Shown here: positions 1 to 6,641 of the stretch, in pieces
Numbering within the stretch: the stretch's first letter is position 1
Layout: each line of letters starts with the position of its first letter
From: an uncultured Bacteroidales bacterium
GTDB lineage: Bacteria > Bacteroidota > Bacteroidia > Bacteroidales > UBA932
Reading direction: 5' to 3'
Assembly (NCBI GenBank): GCA_937899055.1
Contig: CALBPX010000085.1
Coordinates: forward strand, 1 to 18,156
Length of the DNA stretch: 18,156 nt
Program-made: the position numbers and the translations under genes
The notes under the pieces: generated by a model
What the model saw: only the letters and a program-made list of their open reading frames with translations
Told to the model about the DNA's origin: nothing
Database searches by the model: none

Positions 1-1
1 G

Positions 2-274
2 CAGGATAAACTTCTTGGGGCAGGGGCCATAAGATACCGTCCGTCTGTACTTTTTCTTGAAAGGACCGCATACAGGATGTTCGGTTTCTGGGCGGCTTAC
101 ATAAGGCGTAAGGGCGGTTTCAATGACAAACTTAGGAGCGCGAGGTTGAACCTTTTCTACTTTTATCTTATATTTGTACTCTTTGTAATGTCGCCTTTTG
201 CTCAGTTGTTTTTTTACATGACATATCCCTTCAGAAGGGTGGCGCGTACAAAGGACAGAGAATGTAAACTATAA
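2..274 (+). CDS. darA: DarA-type dialkylresorcinol condensing enzyme, C-terminal part only
   Basis: The gene runs off the left edge, so only about 90 codons are visible, open from base 2 to the TAA at 272-274. The visible tail has a soluble stretch (GAGAIRYRPS, then RMFGFWAAYIRRKGG) and one long hydrophobic helix (NLFYFYLIFVLFVMSPF) followed by a basic end (YPFRRVARTKD). This pattern resembles, from memory, the C-terminus of DarA, the flavodoxin-like enzyme thought to aromatise the ring made by the ketosynthase DarB. A DarB-type gene starts 13 bases downstream, the usual darA-darB order, which supports the call. The catalytic N-terminal domain is outside the window. The alternative is another membrane-anchored enzyme of the same cluster, such as a glycosyltransferase with C-terminal membrane helices. 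Confidence 0.62.
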   Translation, partial: QDKLLGAGAIRYRPSVLFLERTAYRMFGFWAAYIRRKGGFNDKLRSARLNLFYFYLIFVLFVMSPFAQLFFYMTYPFRRVARTKDRECKL

Positions 275-287
275 AGAAATTCTCCTG

Positions 288-1424
288 ATGGAAGTATATA
301 TCACCAAGGCGGCAAAATTCTTTCCCAATTCTCCGGTATCCAACGAAGATATGGAGAGTTATCTGGGCAAGATAAACGGTACTCCGTCCAGGGCCAGAAG
401 AATTATTCTTTCCAACAACGGAATAAAGCAGAGGTATTATGCCTGCTCCCGTGAGGGCATATCCACACACACCAACTCCGAAATGGCGGCCAATGCCGTC
501 CGCGGACTGTTGGATGACTCTCTGACTGTGGACGATTTGGATATTCTGTCTTGCGGTACGGCGTCTCCGGACCAGACCGTTCCTTCTCATGGAGTAATGG
601 TTCATGGTCAGTTGGGCGGAAACGCCGATATGGAGGTTGTTTCTTTTGCCGGTTCCTGCCTTACTGGAGTTGATGCCCTTAAATATGCATATATGGCAAT
701 AAAGTCCGGCTTGGCTCACAAAGCTGCCGTATCGGCCTCGGAAAGGCTCTCGGCATGGCTGAGGGCTTCGTATTTCCAGACTGAGGGCAAGCTGCTTTCT
801 TCTCTGGAGAACAATCCCATGCTGGCTTTCCAAAAGGAGTTTCTCAGATGGATGCTCTCAGACGGAGCCTTGGCTGTACTCTTGGAAGAAAAGCCAGGCC
901 GAGAAGACATATCGCTGAGGATAGACTGGATAGAAATTACATCTTTTGCAAATAGCCACCCCACATGTATGTATGCCGGGGCAGATATCGATTCTGACGG
1001 TAGTCTAAAAGGCTGGGCCGATTTTACCCAGCAGGAATGGCTGGACCGTTCGGTCTTTGCCATAAAACAGGATACCAGGCTGCTGTCGGAATATATTGTT
1101 CCGCTGGGTGTGGATTATCTCATCCGGTTGAGCCGCAAACATTCCTTCTCTGTGGATGACATAGACTGGTTCTTACCTCACCTTTCTTCTATGTTCTTCA
1201 AAGACAAAATAATAGAAGAGTCTCAAAGGAGAGGGTTCTGTATTCCGGAAGAAAAGTGGTTTGTGAATCTTCCAAAGGTGGGCAACATAGCTTCTGCGTC
1301 TGCCTTTGCCATGATAGAGGAACTCATGTATTCCAACCTTCTGAAGAAAGGTCAGAAGATTTTGGTCATGGTTCCGGAAAGTGCCCGTTTTTCATACAGC
1401 TATTTCATGCTGACCGTATGCTGA
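288..1424 (+). CDS. darB: DarB/StlD-type beta-ketosynthase (KAS III-like)
   Basis: A 378-residue thiolase-fold ketosynthase of the FabH/KAS III class. Family members of the DarB/StlD branch condense and cyclise two beta-ketoacyl thioesters into a cyclohexanedione that DarA aromatises to a 2,5-dialkylresorcinol. The N-terminus (VYITKAAKFFPNSPVSNEDM) is the form typical of DarB rather than of housekeeping FabH. The catalytic triad is visible: Cys124 in FAGSCLTG, His298 in FLPHLSS and Asn333 in VGNIASAS. The length matches the family. Translation starts at the ATG 13 bases after the upstream stop, and the next gene starts 9 bases after its stop, so it is operonic. The housekeeping FabH reading is less likely because of the neighbours (BtrH-like protein, MMPL exporter). 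Confidence 0.88.
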   Translation: MEVYITKAAKFFPNSPVSNEDMESYLGKINGTPSRARRIILSNNGIKQRYYACSREGISTHTNSEMAANAVRGLLDDSLTVDDLDILSCGTASPDQTVPSHGVMVHGQLGGNADMEVVSFAGSCLTGVDALKYAYMAIKSGLAHKAAVSASERLSAWLRASYFQTEGKLLSSLENNPMLAFQKEFLRWMLSDGALAVLLEEKPGREDISLRIDWIEITSFANSHPTCMYAGADIDSDGSLKGWADFTQQEWLDRSVFAIKQDTRLLSEYIVPLGVDYLIRLSRKHSFSVDDIDWFLPHLSSMFFKDKIIEESQRRGFCIPEEKWFVNLPKVGNIASASAFAMIEELMYSNLLKKGQKILVMVPESARFSYSYFMLTVC

Positions 1425-1433
1425 CTCTATGCC

Positions 1434-1835
1434 ATGAAAACTGAAGACGTTCCGCAGGATCTTAAATACTACAAGGGTACCATAGCCCGAGACCTTAACT
1501 ATGCCGTAGATGAAGACGGACAGTACCGTGCCGTGGAAAGTTGCGGATGGGCACCCAAGAACGAGGCCCTGGATCTGGCTTGGGAAGATGTTCACGAAAA
1601 GTGCAGGGCCATTGCCCAAAAAATAAGGAAAGGAGAGAGCAGTCCGCTGGAATATCATGCCGTAAAGAACCTGATGACGGTGAGGCTGCTTTCAGAATAT
1701 ACCGGATTTTCTAAAAGGCTTGTGCGCAAGCATTACCGTCCGGAAGTATTCCAGACTCTGGATGAACATACGTTGGAAATTTACGCTGACGCCCTCCGGA
1801 TATCGGTGGAGGAGCTGAGGTCAATACCGGAATAG
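1434..1835 (+). CDS. Conserved small protein of DAR/flexirubin clusters with XRE-like helix-turn-helix
   Basis: A 133-residue soluble protein with no signal peptide or membrane helix. The N-terminal half (DVPQDLKYY ... GWAPKNEALDLAWEDV) is not recognised as a named domain. The C-terminal part (residues about 81-128) has the spacing of a Cro/C1-type helix-turn-helix: RLLSEYTGFSKRLVRKH, then LEIYADALRISVEEL, the latter very like the closing 'AkaLgvsleeL' helix of XRE domains. It lies between the ketosynthase (9-base gap) and the BtrH-like gene (2-base gap). A similar short gene is, from memory, usual at this position in Bacteroidota resorcinol clusters, so it is probably a cluster component rather than a stray regulator. 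Whether it binds DNA or has reused the fold for protein contact cannot be told. Function unknown. Confidence 0.75.
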   Translation: MKTEDVPQDLKYYKGTIARDLNYAVDEDGQYRAVESCGWAPKNEALDLAWEDVHEKCRAIAQKIRKGESSPLEYHAVKNLMTVRLLSEYTGFSKRLVRKHYRPEVFQTLDEHTLEIYADALRISVEELRSIPE

Positions 1836-1837
1836 AT

Positions 1838-2866
1838 ATGGAACTCAGTTTGGAACACAGAGGTGCGGCCCATTGCGAAAACGGAACGATATCGGCACTC
1901 ATGCGCTTCCACGGAATAGACCTTTCGGAACCCATGATATTCGGGCTTTCAAGGGGGCTGTACTTTACCCATCTTCCGTTTGTGAAACTGGGAGGATTGC
2001 CCGTGACATCGTTCCGCTATCTGCCGGGAGTTTTCTTTACACGCATAACCAAAACACTGGGTATTGAGGCAAAAATGCGCCGTTTCCTGAGTCGCAGAAG
2101 GGCTATGGAAAAACTGGACAGCATACTTGAAGAAGGAAAACCCGTGGGATGCGTAGTAGGAATGTACTACCTTCCATACCTTCCAAAGGAATACAGGTTT
2201 CATTTCAACGGCCACAATATATGCGTCATAGGAAAAGATGAAACCCTAAGGCAATATGCCGTTCTGGACTCCAACACCACGCAAAAAGTATATCTGGGAG
2301 CAAGGGACATGGAAAGGGTCAGGTTTGCAAAGGGCGGGGCCTACCCCCTGTTTGGGCAGATGTACTGGATAGAAAAAGTTCCGGGAAAAATGCCGGACTT
2401 CAAGCCTCTGATACTTAGGGCAATCAGAAAGACCTGCCGAGCTATGCTCTGCCCTCCGCCCCTGGTACACAACCTGGGAATCAAGGGCATGTATTTTCTT
2501 TCGCGCCGGATCAGGCTTTGGGAAAAGAAGATGGGGACCCACAAGGCTCTTATGAACCTTGCCCAGCTGGTCCGGATGCTGGAAGAAATAGGTACCGGAG
2601 GCGCAGGTTTCAGATTCCTGTATGGGGCTTTTCTGCAAGAAGCATCCATAGTTACAGGCATTTCCGAGCTTCAGGATTTTTCTGTCAGGATTACCGGAAT
2701 AGGCGATATGTGGAGGAACTTTTCGCTCCAGTCTTCACGAAAGTTCAAGAAACGCGCTTCGTCAGACATTACGTTTGAAAGGCTGGGAGACATGGTAAAA
2801 GACATAGCTGATGCTGAAAAAATGTTTTTTACCGACCTTTACAAAGTTGTTGAAAGATACCTGTAA
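1838..2866 (+). CDS. BtrH N-terminal domain protein (papain-like fold acyltransferase/peptidase candidate)
   Basis: A 342-residue protein whose start resembles the BtrH N-terminal domain (HRGAAHCENGTISALM, then LSEPMIFGLSRGLYF). BtrH of butirosin biosynthesis moves an aminoacyl side chain from a carrier protein to an aminoglycoside. A papain-like triad can be proposed: Cys13, His126 (FNGHNICVIG) and Asp144 (YAVLDSNT), in family-typical order and spacing. The C-terminal half (about 190-342) is basic and alpha-helical in character and probably matches the domain that follows BtrH_N in Bacteroidota (DUF4872-like). There is no signal peptide, so it acts in the cytoplasm. Its place just after the ketosynthase suggests transfer of an acyl group to or from the resorcinol lipid; this is inference. 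It starts 2 bases after the preceding stop. Confidence 0.75.
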   Translation: MELSLEHRGAAHCENGTISALMRFHGIDLSEPMIFGLSRGLYFTHLPFVKLGGLPVTSFRYLPGVFFTRITKTLGIEAKMRRFLSRRRAMEKLDSILEEGKPVGCVVGMYYLPYLPKEYRFHFNGHNICVIGKDETLRQYAVLDSNTTQKVYLGARDMERVRFAKGGAYPLFGQMYWIEKVPGKMPDFKPLILRAIRKTCRAMLCPPPLVHNLGIKGMYFLSRRIRLWEKKMGTHKALMNLAQLVRMLEEIGTGGAGFRFLYGAFLQEASIVTGISELQDFSVRITGIGDMWRNFSLQSSRKFKKRASSDITFERLGDMVKDIADAEKMFFTDLYKVVERYL

Positions 2867-2876
2867 ACCATAGGAT

Positions 2877-5753
2877 ATGACGGGCTTTTTCCTTATGCTG
2901 TACGATAATCTCAGAAAGAGAAGGGCGCTGTGCCTGGGCACTCTTGCCGCACTGTGCTGCCTGCTCGTGGTTCTGGCATATTCTCTCAGGTACAGCGAGA
3001 ATATCTTTGACTTTCTGCCTGTTGGCGGAGATGACCAGAAGGCAATGTCGTTGTATCAGGACATTACCGGAGGCCAGAGCATCATAGCCGTATTCAAGGG
3101 AAAGACCGAGGATGTTAGGCAGGATGTTCTGGAAGAAGCTGTAGATTACTTTGAAAGCAATCTGAGCCTGTCTTGGGCCGGAGCTCAGGTACGGGATTTC
3201 ACATGCAGGGCGGATCTTCAGCAGATAGAGGCCATATCTGATTTTATCTATGGCAACATTCCTCTTATGCTGACCGATTCGGACTATGTGAGGATGGAGA
3301 ATATACTCGGCAGCAAAGATTATGTTGAAAGGCAGTTGGAAGCTGATCTTCAGATGATCATGATGCCAGGCTCGGATATGTTCTCGGCAGGGGTGCAGAA
3401 AGATCCTCTGGCCCTTTTCAGCCCAGTTCAGCAGCGTCTGACCGATGTGCTGGGGGCTCTTCCCGTAGAGTATGACAATGGATACATTTACACCCGCAGC
3501 GGACGCTGTGCCCTGGCAACCATGACTTCGCCATACGGTACTATGGAGTCTGCAAAAAACTCCGCTCTTGTAGGGGAACTGGAAAGCGTGGCAAAGCAGA
3601 CGATGGCCTCCAGTCCGGAAGTAGAAATCCTGATTACCGGTGCTCCGGTCATAGCCGTGGAAAATGCCCGCCGTATCAAAAAAGACAGTGCCTTGGCCAT
3701 ATCCATAGCTGTGATTCTGATATTTGCCCTGTTGGTCTATTCTTTCAGAAAGGCCAAAAATCTTATTCTGATAGCTGTGCCGGTTCTGTTCGGATGCTTG
3801 TTTGCCATGGGGCTGATAGCCCTTGCAAGGAACGAGGTTTCCGTAATAGTCTTGGGAATAGGTTCAATTATAATCGGAATTGCAGTGAACTATCCTCTGC
3901 ATTTTGTCTATCACACGAGTTCCGGAGCCGATATGCACAACATCCTCAGAGAAATGGTGCCTCCGCTTCTGATAGGCAACATTACAACCGTGGGAGCCTT
4001 TGCCAGCCTCATTCCTCTTGATTCACCGGCGCTTAGGGATTTGGGCCTGATAGCGGCTTTCATGCTGATTGGAACCATTGTTTTTGTGTTGGTCTTTCTG
4101 CCTCATCTGACTGGCAAGAGCTCCGTAAGAGAAAACCGTTCCCTGCTGCCTGAGAAATTTTATTCGGCTTCGCTGAATGGAAAGCCCCTGATTTTTTCTG
4201 TGATGGCGGCTCTTACGCTGGTCTTTGTATGGCTGAGCCTTAAGACGCAATTTGATACTGATATTCAGCATATTAATTATATGTCAGAGGATCAGAAGGC
4301 GCTGATTTCGGGTTTGGATGTAAGTGCCGGAATCAACGATTCTTCTAACATCTATCTGGTTACCGAGGGCAAAACCTGGGACGATGCCCTGACTCAAAGG
4401 GAAAGCCTTGCTCCTCTTCTTGACAGCCTCCACAACTCCGGCAGCATAGACCGCTATACAGACATCACATCTTTTGTGGCCTCATCTAAACTCCAGAAGC
4501 ACAGGTTAGAAACCTGGAACCTTTTCTGGAGCCGGCACAAGGCGGATGTCATATCTGAACTTGAAAGTAATGCTCAGCGATTGGGTTTCAGCAAGGATGC
4601 TTTCAAGGACTTTCAGGCAATCCTTGACGAGTCTTATTCTGTCCGCCCGTTTGAATATTTTGCCCCTCTGACCGGACTTCTGTTCAAAAACTCCTTCCGT
4701 GAACAAGACGGAGTATGCAGCACAGTGGACTTGGCTCAGGCCAGCAAAGAAAAATTTGACGAAGCCGAGGCGGCGGTAAATCTGGCTCTCGGAGCCAAAG
4801 GCTACAGCTTTGACTTTGGCGGCATGAACGATGCCATGGCAAGATCCCTTACAGACGATTTCAACTACATAGGTCTGGCTTGCAGCCTGATAGTGTTTGT
4901 ATTCCTGTGGCTGTCTTTCGGGAGGCTGGAAATTACGCTTCTGGCTTTTCTGCCAATGGCCGTAGGTTGGGTGTGGATTTTGGGTATCATGTATCTGCTG
5001 GGCCTCAAATTCAACATAGTTAACATCATTCTTGCAACATTTATTTTCGGACAGGGCGATGACTACACAATCTTTATTACCGAAGGCCTCATAGATGAGT
5101 TTGCCTACCGGAAGAAAATCCTGGCTTCCTACAAAGAAAGCATTCTGATTTCTGCTTTGATAATGTTCATAGGAATGGGATCGCTGATATTTGCAAAACA
5201 TCCAGCCCTTCACTCACTTGCGGAAGTTACCATAGTTGGAATGCTGGCAGTTGTACTGAGTGCCTGGACGGTTCCGCCACTGATTTTCGGATGGCTGGTA
5301 AGAAAGAACGGAAAGACCAGAGACCTGCCCCTGACCTTCGGTAGCCTTTTCAGGAAGAAGCCTGCTGCCGATGCCGTAAAAGACAGTCATTATTTCCATA
5401 ATTACATCATCGGAAAATATACTTACAAGGGCTATGCGGTAGAAAGGGAAACCCGCCGTCTTCTGAAAAAATACGACGATTTCAGCCGTTGGATAGATGC
5501 TTATCCGTCTGACTCAGAAGGCAGAGTTACGGTATTGAATGCAGGAAAGGGCCAGTTCTCGCTCCTGTTTGCCCTGGTACATCCTCAAGTTGAGGTTTAT
5601 TCCTACACCGCTCAACCGGAGGATGCTGCACTTGCCAAGGCCTGTAGCCCGTTCCCTGAGAATTTACATGTATTCTGCTCAGACGGGTCTCAGGAACTTT
5701 CCTCCAACCCTGCAACCGGAGAGGTTTTTGACCTTTTGCAGATTACAGAATAA
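2877..5753 (+). CDS. RND/MMPL-family lipid exporter with C-terminal methyltransferase-like domain
   Basis: A 958-residue membrane protein with the duplicated RND layout: a first helix (about 16-36), a large periplasmic loop containing FDFLPVGGDDQ, a block of helices (about 275-410), another single helix (about 440-460), a second periplasmic loop and a second helix block (about 660-820). The proton-relay position of the second half is intact (FGQGDDY, Asp729-Tyr730). The equivalent of the first half reads GIAVNYPLHF, with Asn338 in place of the usual Asp. From about residue 822 the protein becomes soluble. Residues 884-892 (VTVLNAGKG) followed by FSLLFAL and VEVYSYT look like motif I and strand 2 of a class I SAM-dependent methyltransferase, but truncated and without the usual acidic residue before the glycines. 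It probably exports the lipid made by the upstream genes. It is the last gene of the operon; the next gene has its own promoter. Confidence 0.85.
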   Translation: MTGFFLMLYDNLRKRRALCLGTLAALCCLLVVLAYSLRYSENIFDFLPVGGDDQKAMSLYQDITGGQSIIAVFKGKTEDVRQDVLEEAVDYFESNLSLSWAGAQVRDFTCRADLQQIEAISDFIYGNIPLMLTDSDYVRMENILGSKDYVERQLEADLQMIMMPGSDMFSAGVQKDPLALFSPVQQRLTDVLGALPVEYDNGYIYTRSGRCALATMTSPYGTMESAKNSALVGELESVAKQTMASSPEVEILITGAPVIAVENARRIKKDSALAISIAVILIFALLVYSFRKAKNLILIAVPVLFGCLFAMGLIALARNEVSVIVLGIGSIIIGIAVNYPLHFVYHTSSGADMHNILREMVPPLLIGNITTVGAFASLIPLDSPALRDLGLIAAFMLIGTIVFVLVFLPHLTGKSSVRENRSLLPEKFYSASLNGKPLIFSVMAALTLVFVWLSLKTQFDTDIQHINYMSEDQKALISGLDVSAGINDSSNIYLVTEGKTWDDALTQRESLAPLLDSLHNSGSIDRYTDITSFVASSKLQKHRLETWNLFWSRHKADVISELESNAQRLGFSKDAFKDFQAILDESYSVRPFEYFAPLTGLLFKNSFREQDGVCSTVDLAQASKEKFDEAEAAVNLALGAKGYSFDFGGMNDAMARSLTDDFNYIGLACSLIVFVFLWLSFGRLEITLLAFLPMAVGWVWILGIMYLLGLKFNIVNIILATFIFGQGDDYTIFITEGLIDEFAYRKKILASYKESILISALIMFIGMGSLIFAKHPALHSLAEVTIVGMLAVVLSAWTVPPLIFGWLVRKNGKTRDLPLTFGSLFRKKPAADAVKDSHYFHNYIIGKYTYKGYAVERETRRLLKKYDDFSRWIDAYPSDSEGRVTVLNAGKGQFSLLFALVHPQVEVYSYTAQPEDAALAKACSPFPENLHVFCSDGSQELSSNPATGEVFDLLQITE

Positions 5754-5762
5754 AAGTTTCAT

Positions 5763-5770
5763 TATATTTG
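5763..5770 (+). promoter_or_regulatory. -7 promoter element (TATATTTG) for the EEP gene
   Basis: The octamer matches the Bacteroidota sigma-factor -7 consensus TAnnTTTG and ends 21 bases before the ATG at 5792. A TTTG at 5735-5738 could be the -33 box, but the 24-base gap is longer than usual. It lies just after the exporter stop codon, so the following gene need not be cotranscribed with the resorcinol operon. Confidence 0.6.
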
Positions 5771-5791
5771 TATCTGTCAAGACAAGTTGTT

Positions 5792-6640
5792 ATGAAAAGG
5801 TTTTTGATAACAGTGGCCGTATTGCTGACAGTCGGCAGTGCGGCAGTAGCCCAAAAGGTCAAGATAAGCACCGAGAAGGCAGAAGACCATCTGCTTTCCA
5901 TAATGAGTTTCAATATCCGGCACGGAGTGGGAATGGACGGAAAACTGGATTTAAGCAGGATTGCCAGGGAAATATCTCTTGTTCAGCCGGATGTAGTTGC
6001 TCTTCAGGAAGTTGACAAAGGAACCCAGCGAGTCAACGGAACAGATACCCCCAATGCTCTTGCAAGGCTGACCGATGGTTATACCGGATATTTTGCTCCG
6101 GCTATGGATTATGACGGCGGAAAGTACGGCAACGCAATTCTCACAAAGAAAACTCCTGTTGATGTAACTTCGTACCCGCTTCCCGGAAAGGAAGAGCCAA
6201 GAGTATTGTTAGTTATGGAATTCAAGGACTATTATTTCTGCAGCCTGCACATGTCTCTGGATTCTATTTCCAGGATTGAGGCCTGCCGCAAGCTTGCCCA
6301 GATTGCAAAGAAAGGCGTAAATACAAGCAAGCTCTTCTTTGTTGCAGGAGACTTTAACATGGTTCCCAATTCTGTGGAAATGAGGGTGCTCAGCGAAAGT
6401 TTCGCCGTTCTGAGCCCGTATGAGATAAAGACCTTCCCTGCCGACAGTCCTAACCGCACGCTGGACTATGTGCTGGTCTATAAGGGCGGTGCCGGAAAGT
6501 CATTCCTGAAGAAACTCGGAAAGGGGAAATTGGGAATTGCATCTTGGGTACAGCCGGAGAAGGTTGCTTCGGACCACAGGCCGGTATTTGTAGTAATTTC
6601 CAAGAGCGACAGTTTCTCCTCCCAAAAATTAGAGGAATAA
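5792..6640 (+). CDS. Secreted endonuclease/exonuclease/phosphatase (EEP) family protein
   Basis: A 282-residue metal-dependent phosphoesterase of the EEP/DNase I-like fold. The signal peptide is clear (MKRFLITVAVLLTVGSAAVA, cleavage before QK at residue 21), which decides the ATG at 5792 over an upstream in-frame TTG at 5768 that would bury the signal and overlap the -7 box. Catalytic motifs are present in order: Asn41 (SFNIRHG), Glu73 (ALQEVD), Asn114 (YGNAI), His153 (SLHMS), Asp187/Asn189 (AGDFNM), Asp225 (LDYVL) and Asp261-His262 (ASDHRPV). All key residues look intact, so it is likely active in the periplasm or outside. The substrate (nucleic acid, phospholipid or inositol phosphate) cannot be read from the sequence. 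It ends 1 base before the converging RSH gene. Confidence 0.9.
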   Translation: MKRFLITVAVLLTVGSAAVAQKVKISTEKAEDHLLSIMSFNIRHGVGMDGKLDLSRIAREISLVQPDVVALQEVDKGTQRVNGTDTPNALARLTDGYTGYFAPAMDYDGGKYGNAILTKKTPVDVTSYPLPGKEEPRVLLVMEFKDYYFCSLHMSLDSISRIEACRKLAQIAKKGVNTSKLFFVAGDFNMVPNSVEMRVLSESFAVLSPYEIKTFPADSPNRTLDYVLVYKGGAGKSFLKKLGKGKLGIASWVQPEKVASDHRPVFVVISKSDSFSSQKLEE

Positions 6641-6641
6641 C

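Noticed and set aside
231..833. 200-codon open frame on the minus strand opposite the ketosynthase
   Set aside because: It lies wholly opposite a gene with clear catalytic motifs and has no recognisable domain; treated as a shadow.
4506..5213. 235-codon minus-strand open frame inside the exporter gene
   Set aside because: The plus strand encodes the membrane helices and GQGDDY motif of the exporter; the antisense product is low in hydrophobic pattern and unrecognised.
5768..5791. TTG start extending the EEP protein by eight residues
   Set aside because: The codon overlaps the -7 element and would place extra residues before a clean signal peptide that starts at the ATG at 5792.
6608..6636. 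Hairpin TCCTC/GAGGA at the end of the EEP gene as a terminator
   Set aside because: Five-base stem inside coding sequence, with no T run; too weak.
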